In this document: one piece after another, positions 62,792 to 64,000 of the stretch
How the letters are laid out: each line of letters opens with the position of its first letter
Position numbering within the stretch: position 1 is the first letter of the stretch
Origin: Sporosarcina quadrami
GTDB taxonomy: Bacteria; Bacillota; Bacilli; Bacillales_A; Planococcaceae
DNA length: 64,000 bases
Direction of reading: 5' to 3'
NCBI RefSeq assembly: GCF_014836615.1
Contig: NZ_JACSQN010000002.1
Location: 62,001 to 126,000, forward strand
Translations under genes and position numbers: made by a program
Notes under the pieces: model-generated
What the model saw: the letters and a program-made list of their open reading frames with translations, nothing else
Told to the model about the DNA's origin: nothing
Databases searched by the model: none

Positions 62792-62829
62792 TTTCCTACA
62801 GTCATCTACAGAATGTGGAGGAAAAGCGA

Positions 62830-63612
62830 ATGATGCGTACAAGAGTCGAAATTTGTGGTATCGATACGTCCAATTTGCCATTACTGACAAATGAAGTGAT
62901 GAAAGCAACATTCATCAGATTACAAAGCGGCGATGAATCAGCTCGAGAAGAACTGGTTTTTGGGAACTTGCGATTAGTTCTTAGTTTAGTTCAGAGATTT
63001 GCTTACAGGGGGGAGCAGGCAGATGACCTTTTTCAAGTAGGCTGTATCGGACTTTTGAAGTCCATAGATAATTTTGATTTGAAACATAATGTTCGATTTT
63101 CAACATATGCAGTTCCAATGATTATCGGAGAAATAAAAAGGCATTTAAGAGATCACCATTCCATTAGGGTGTCCAGATCTCTTAGAGATATTGCGTATAA
63201 AGCTATTCGAGCAAAAGAACAATTCATCAACGAGCATCAGAGAGAGCCGAAAATATCTGATTTGGCGGGTATTATAGATATACCTGAAGACGATATTTTG
63301 TTTGCACTAGATGCTATACAAGATCCGATGTCATTGCACGAACCGATGAATGGTGATGGCGGGGATCCGGTTTATATAATGGACCAGCTACATGACAAAA
63401 AAGTCTCCGAAGATCGTTGGCTCACTTATGTGTCTGTGAAAGAGACGGTATCTGAAATGACGGAGAGGCAAAAAACAATTCTCTCTAAACGTTTCTATCA
63501 TGGACAGACACAGACGGAAATTGCTAAAGAATTAGGTATCTCTCAAGCCCAAATCTCTAGACTTGAGAAAAATGCTATTCAATTAATCAAAGAAGGTATG
63601 GAAAATGAATGA
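62830..63612 (+). CDS. sigG: RNA polymerase sigma-G factor
   Basis: A 260-residue forespore sigma factor, the same length as in B. subtilis. The N terminus RTRVEICGIDTSNLP, region 2 DLFQVGCIGLLKSIDNFDL with FSTYAVPMIIGEIKRHLRD, and region 4 ISQAQISRLEK are diagnostic. ATG 62830 follows GTGGAGGA with eight bases; the longer frame from 62740 would include the promoter. Late forespore genes are its targets. Confidence 0.96.
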   Translation: MMRTRVEICGIDTSNLPLLTNEVMKATFIRLQSGDESAREELVFGNLRLVLSLVQRFAYRGEQADDLFQVGCIGLLKSIDNFDLKHNVRFSTYAVPMIIGEIKRHLRDHHSIRVSRSLRDIAYKAIRAKEQFINEHQREPKISDLAGIIDIPEDDILFALDAIQDPMSLHEPMNGDGGDPVYIMDQLHDKKVSEDRWLTYVSVKETVSEMTERQKTILSKRFYHGQTQTEIAKELGISQAQISRLEKNAIQLIKEGMENE

Positions 63613-63622
63613 CTGTTGGAAG

Positions 63623-63656
63623 AAACGCAATGTGCTCCAAGCATTGCGTTTTTTTC
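63623..63656 (+). terminator. intrinsic terminator after sigG
   Basis: AAACGCAATG (63623-63632) pairs with CATTGCGTTT (63642-63651), then a T run. Confidence 0.9.
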
Positions 63657-63694
63657 TGCCCTACCAGCATATCGTGTAAAAAGGAGGAATTAGG

Positions 63695-63937
63695 ATGAGG
63701 TTTTCGGAATTGCAAAAAAAAGAAGTTATTGAAGTGAAAAAGGGTTCATTCCTTGGGTTTGTACAGGATGCAACGATTGATATGAAAAACGGAAAGCTCG
63801 ATGTTTTGCAAGTCGGCGGAGCAGAAAGAACACTTTTCATGGAGCCGAAAGTAAAGGAATTCAAGCAAATTAAATACGATGATGTCGTAACTATTGGCAA
63901 AGACATTATTTTAGTAGGCAAAAAGCCTGTTATTTAA
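63695..63937 (+). CDS. ylmC: YlmC/YmxH family PRC-barrel sporulation protein
   Basis: An 80-residue small beta-barrel protein (RFSELQKKEVIEVKKGSFLG, KLDVLQVGG) of the YlmC/YmxH family, found after sigG in Bacillus. Family members are tied to sporulation but the molecular role is unknown. AAAAGGAGG precedes the ATG. ylmA, which sits between sigG and ylmC in B. subtilis, is missing. Confidence 0.9.
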   Translation: MRFSELQKKEVIEVKKGSFLGFVQDATIDMKNGKLDVLQVGGAERTLFMEPKVKEFKQIKYDDVVTIGKDIILVGKKPVI

Positions 63938-63947
63938 AGAGTAATCA

Positions 63948-63976
63948 TTGATATGTATGCATTCACTTGATACAAT
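63948..63976 (+). promoter_or_regulatory. sigma-A promoter for the gene beyond the right edge
   Basis: TTGATA (63948-63953), a 17-base spacer and TACAAT (63971-63976) close to the window end. It would drive the next gene, ylmD or similar by synteny. Confidence 0.6.
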
Positions 63977-64000
63977 AAAGCAAAGTAAGAAGAAAAGTAG

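Noticed and set aside
62740-62829. 30-codon N-terminal extension of sigG
   Set aside because: No ribosome site, it contains the forespore promoter candidate, and it exceeds the normal 260 residues.

Overview
The window is one continuous stretch of a low-GC Firmicutes chromosome. Gene content and order match the Bacillus subtilis pdh-ykt-yla-cta-ylb-dcw-spoIIG segment closely. Pro-sigma-E, SpoIIGA, sigma-G, SpoVD, a SpoVE-type SEDS protein, YlbJ and YlmC show an endospore former; aa3/caa3 oxidase and heme A genes show an aerobe; BshC shows bacillithiol use. The combination of B. subtilis synteny with local gene losses suggests a Planococcaceae member such as Sporosarcina or a relative. That assignment is inference; no rRNA or tRNA lies in the window.

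Layout. (1) 1-3985: pyruvate dehydrogenase operon (end of pdhA, pdhB, pdhC, lpd) with a terminator. (2) 4.1-11.5 kb: polysaccharide deacetylase lipoprotein, nitronate monooxygenase-like enzyme, yktA/yktB, suhB-type phosphatase, ylaF, typA, ylaH, ylaI and a YlaL-like protein. (3) 11.6-24.5 kb: ylaN, ftsW, pyruvate carboxylase, divergent ctaA / ctaBCDEF, ctaG and a DUF420 protein, forming the respiratory block. (4) 24.5-38.7 kb: the ylb region, comprising AI-2E transporter, YugN-like, ylbC, a catalytic-only aspartokinase divergent from a stand-alone MurE-like ligase, ylbF, a degenerate GDPD, ylbG, rsmD, coaD, ylbJ, sepM, tmcAL (ylbM), ylbN and rpmF. (5) 38.8-42.9 kb: an acyl-CoA carboxylase / leucine-catabolism-like operon under two cre boxes. 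(6) 43.0-46.0 kb: panE, DUF3397, bshC. (7) 46.1-60.9 kb: division and cell wall cluster mraZ-rsmH-ftsL-pbpB-spoVD-mraY-murD-spoVE-divIB-ylxW-ylxX-sbp-ftsA-ftsZ, in which murE, murG and murB are absent from their usual places. (8) 61.0-64.0 kb: an inverted-repeat intergenic element, then spoIIGA-sigE-sigG-ylmC.

How it fits together. PDH and pyruvate carboxylase set the fate of pyruvate, and the cta genes build the terminal oxidase and its heme A. The dcw genes make lipid-linked wall precursor and run septation. SpoVD/SpoVE and the spoIIG-sigG genes redirect this machinery to spore cortex and compartment-specific transcription. The most unusual local feature is the displaced MurE-like ligase, which keeps a diaminopimelate-type signature and sits head-to-head with an aspartokinase lacking its ACT regulatory domains. 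The dcw cluster itself has no murE. This could be a dedicated wall or cortex amino-acid supply-and-ligation pair. Smaller points are a spoVD gene that only makes sense with a CTG start, a ylbJ leader ORF coupled through ATGA, a catalytically dead GDPD, and clear MraZ, CcpA, Spo0A and candidate ResD sites.
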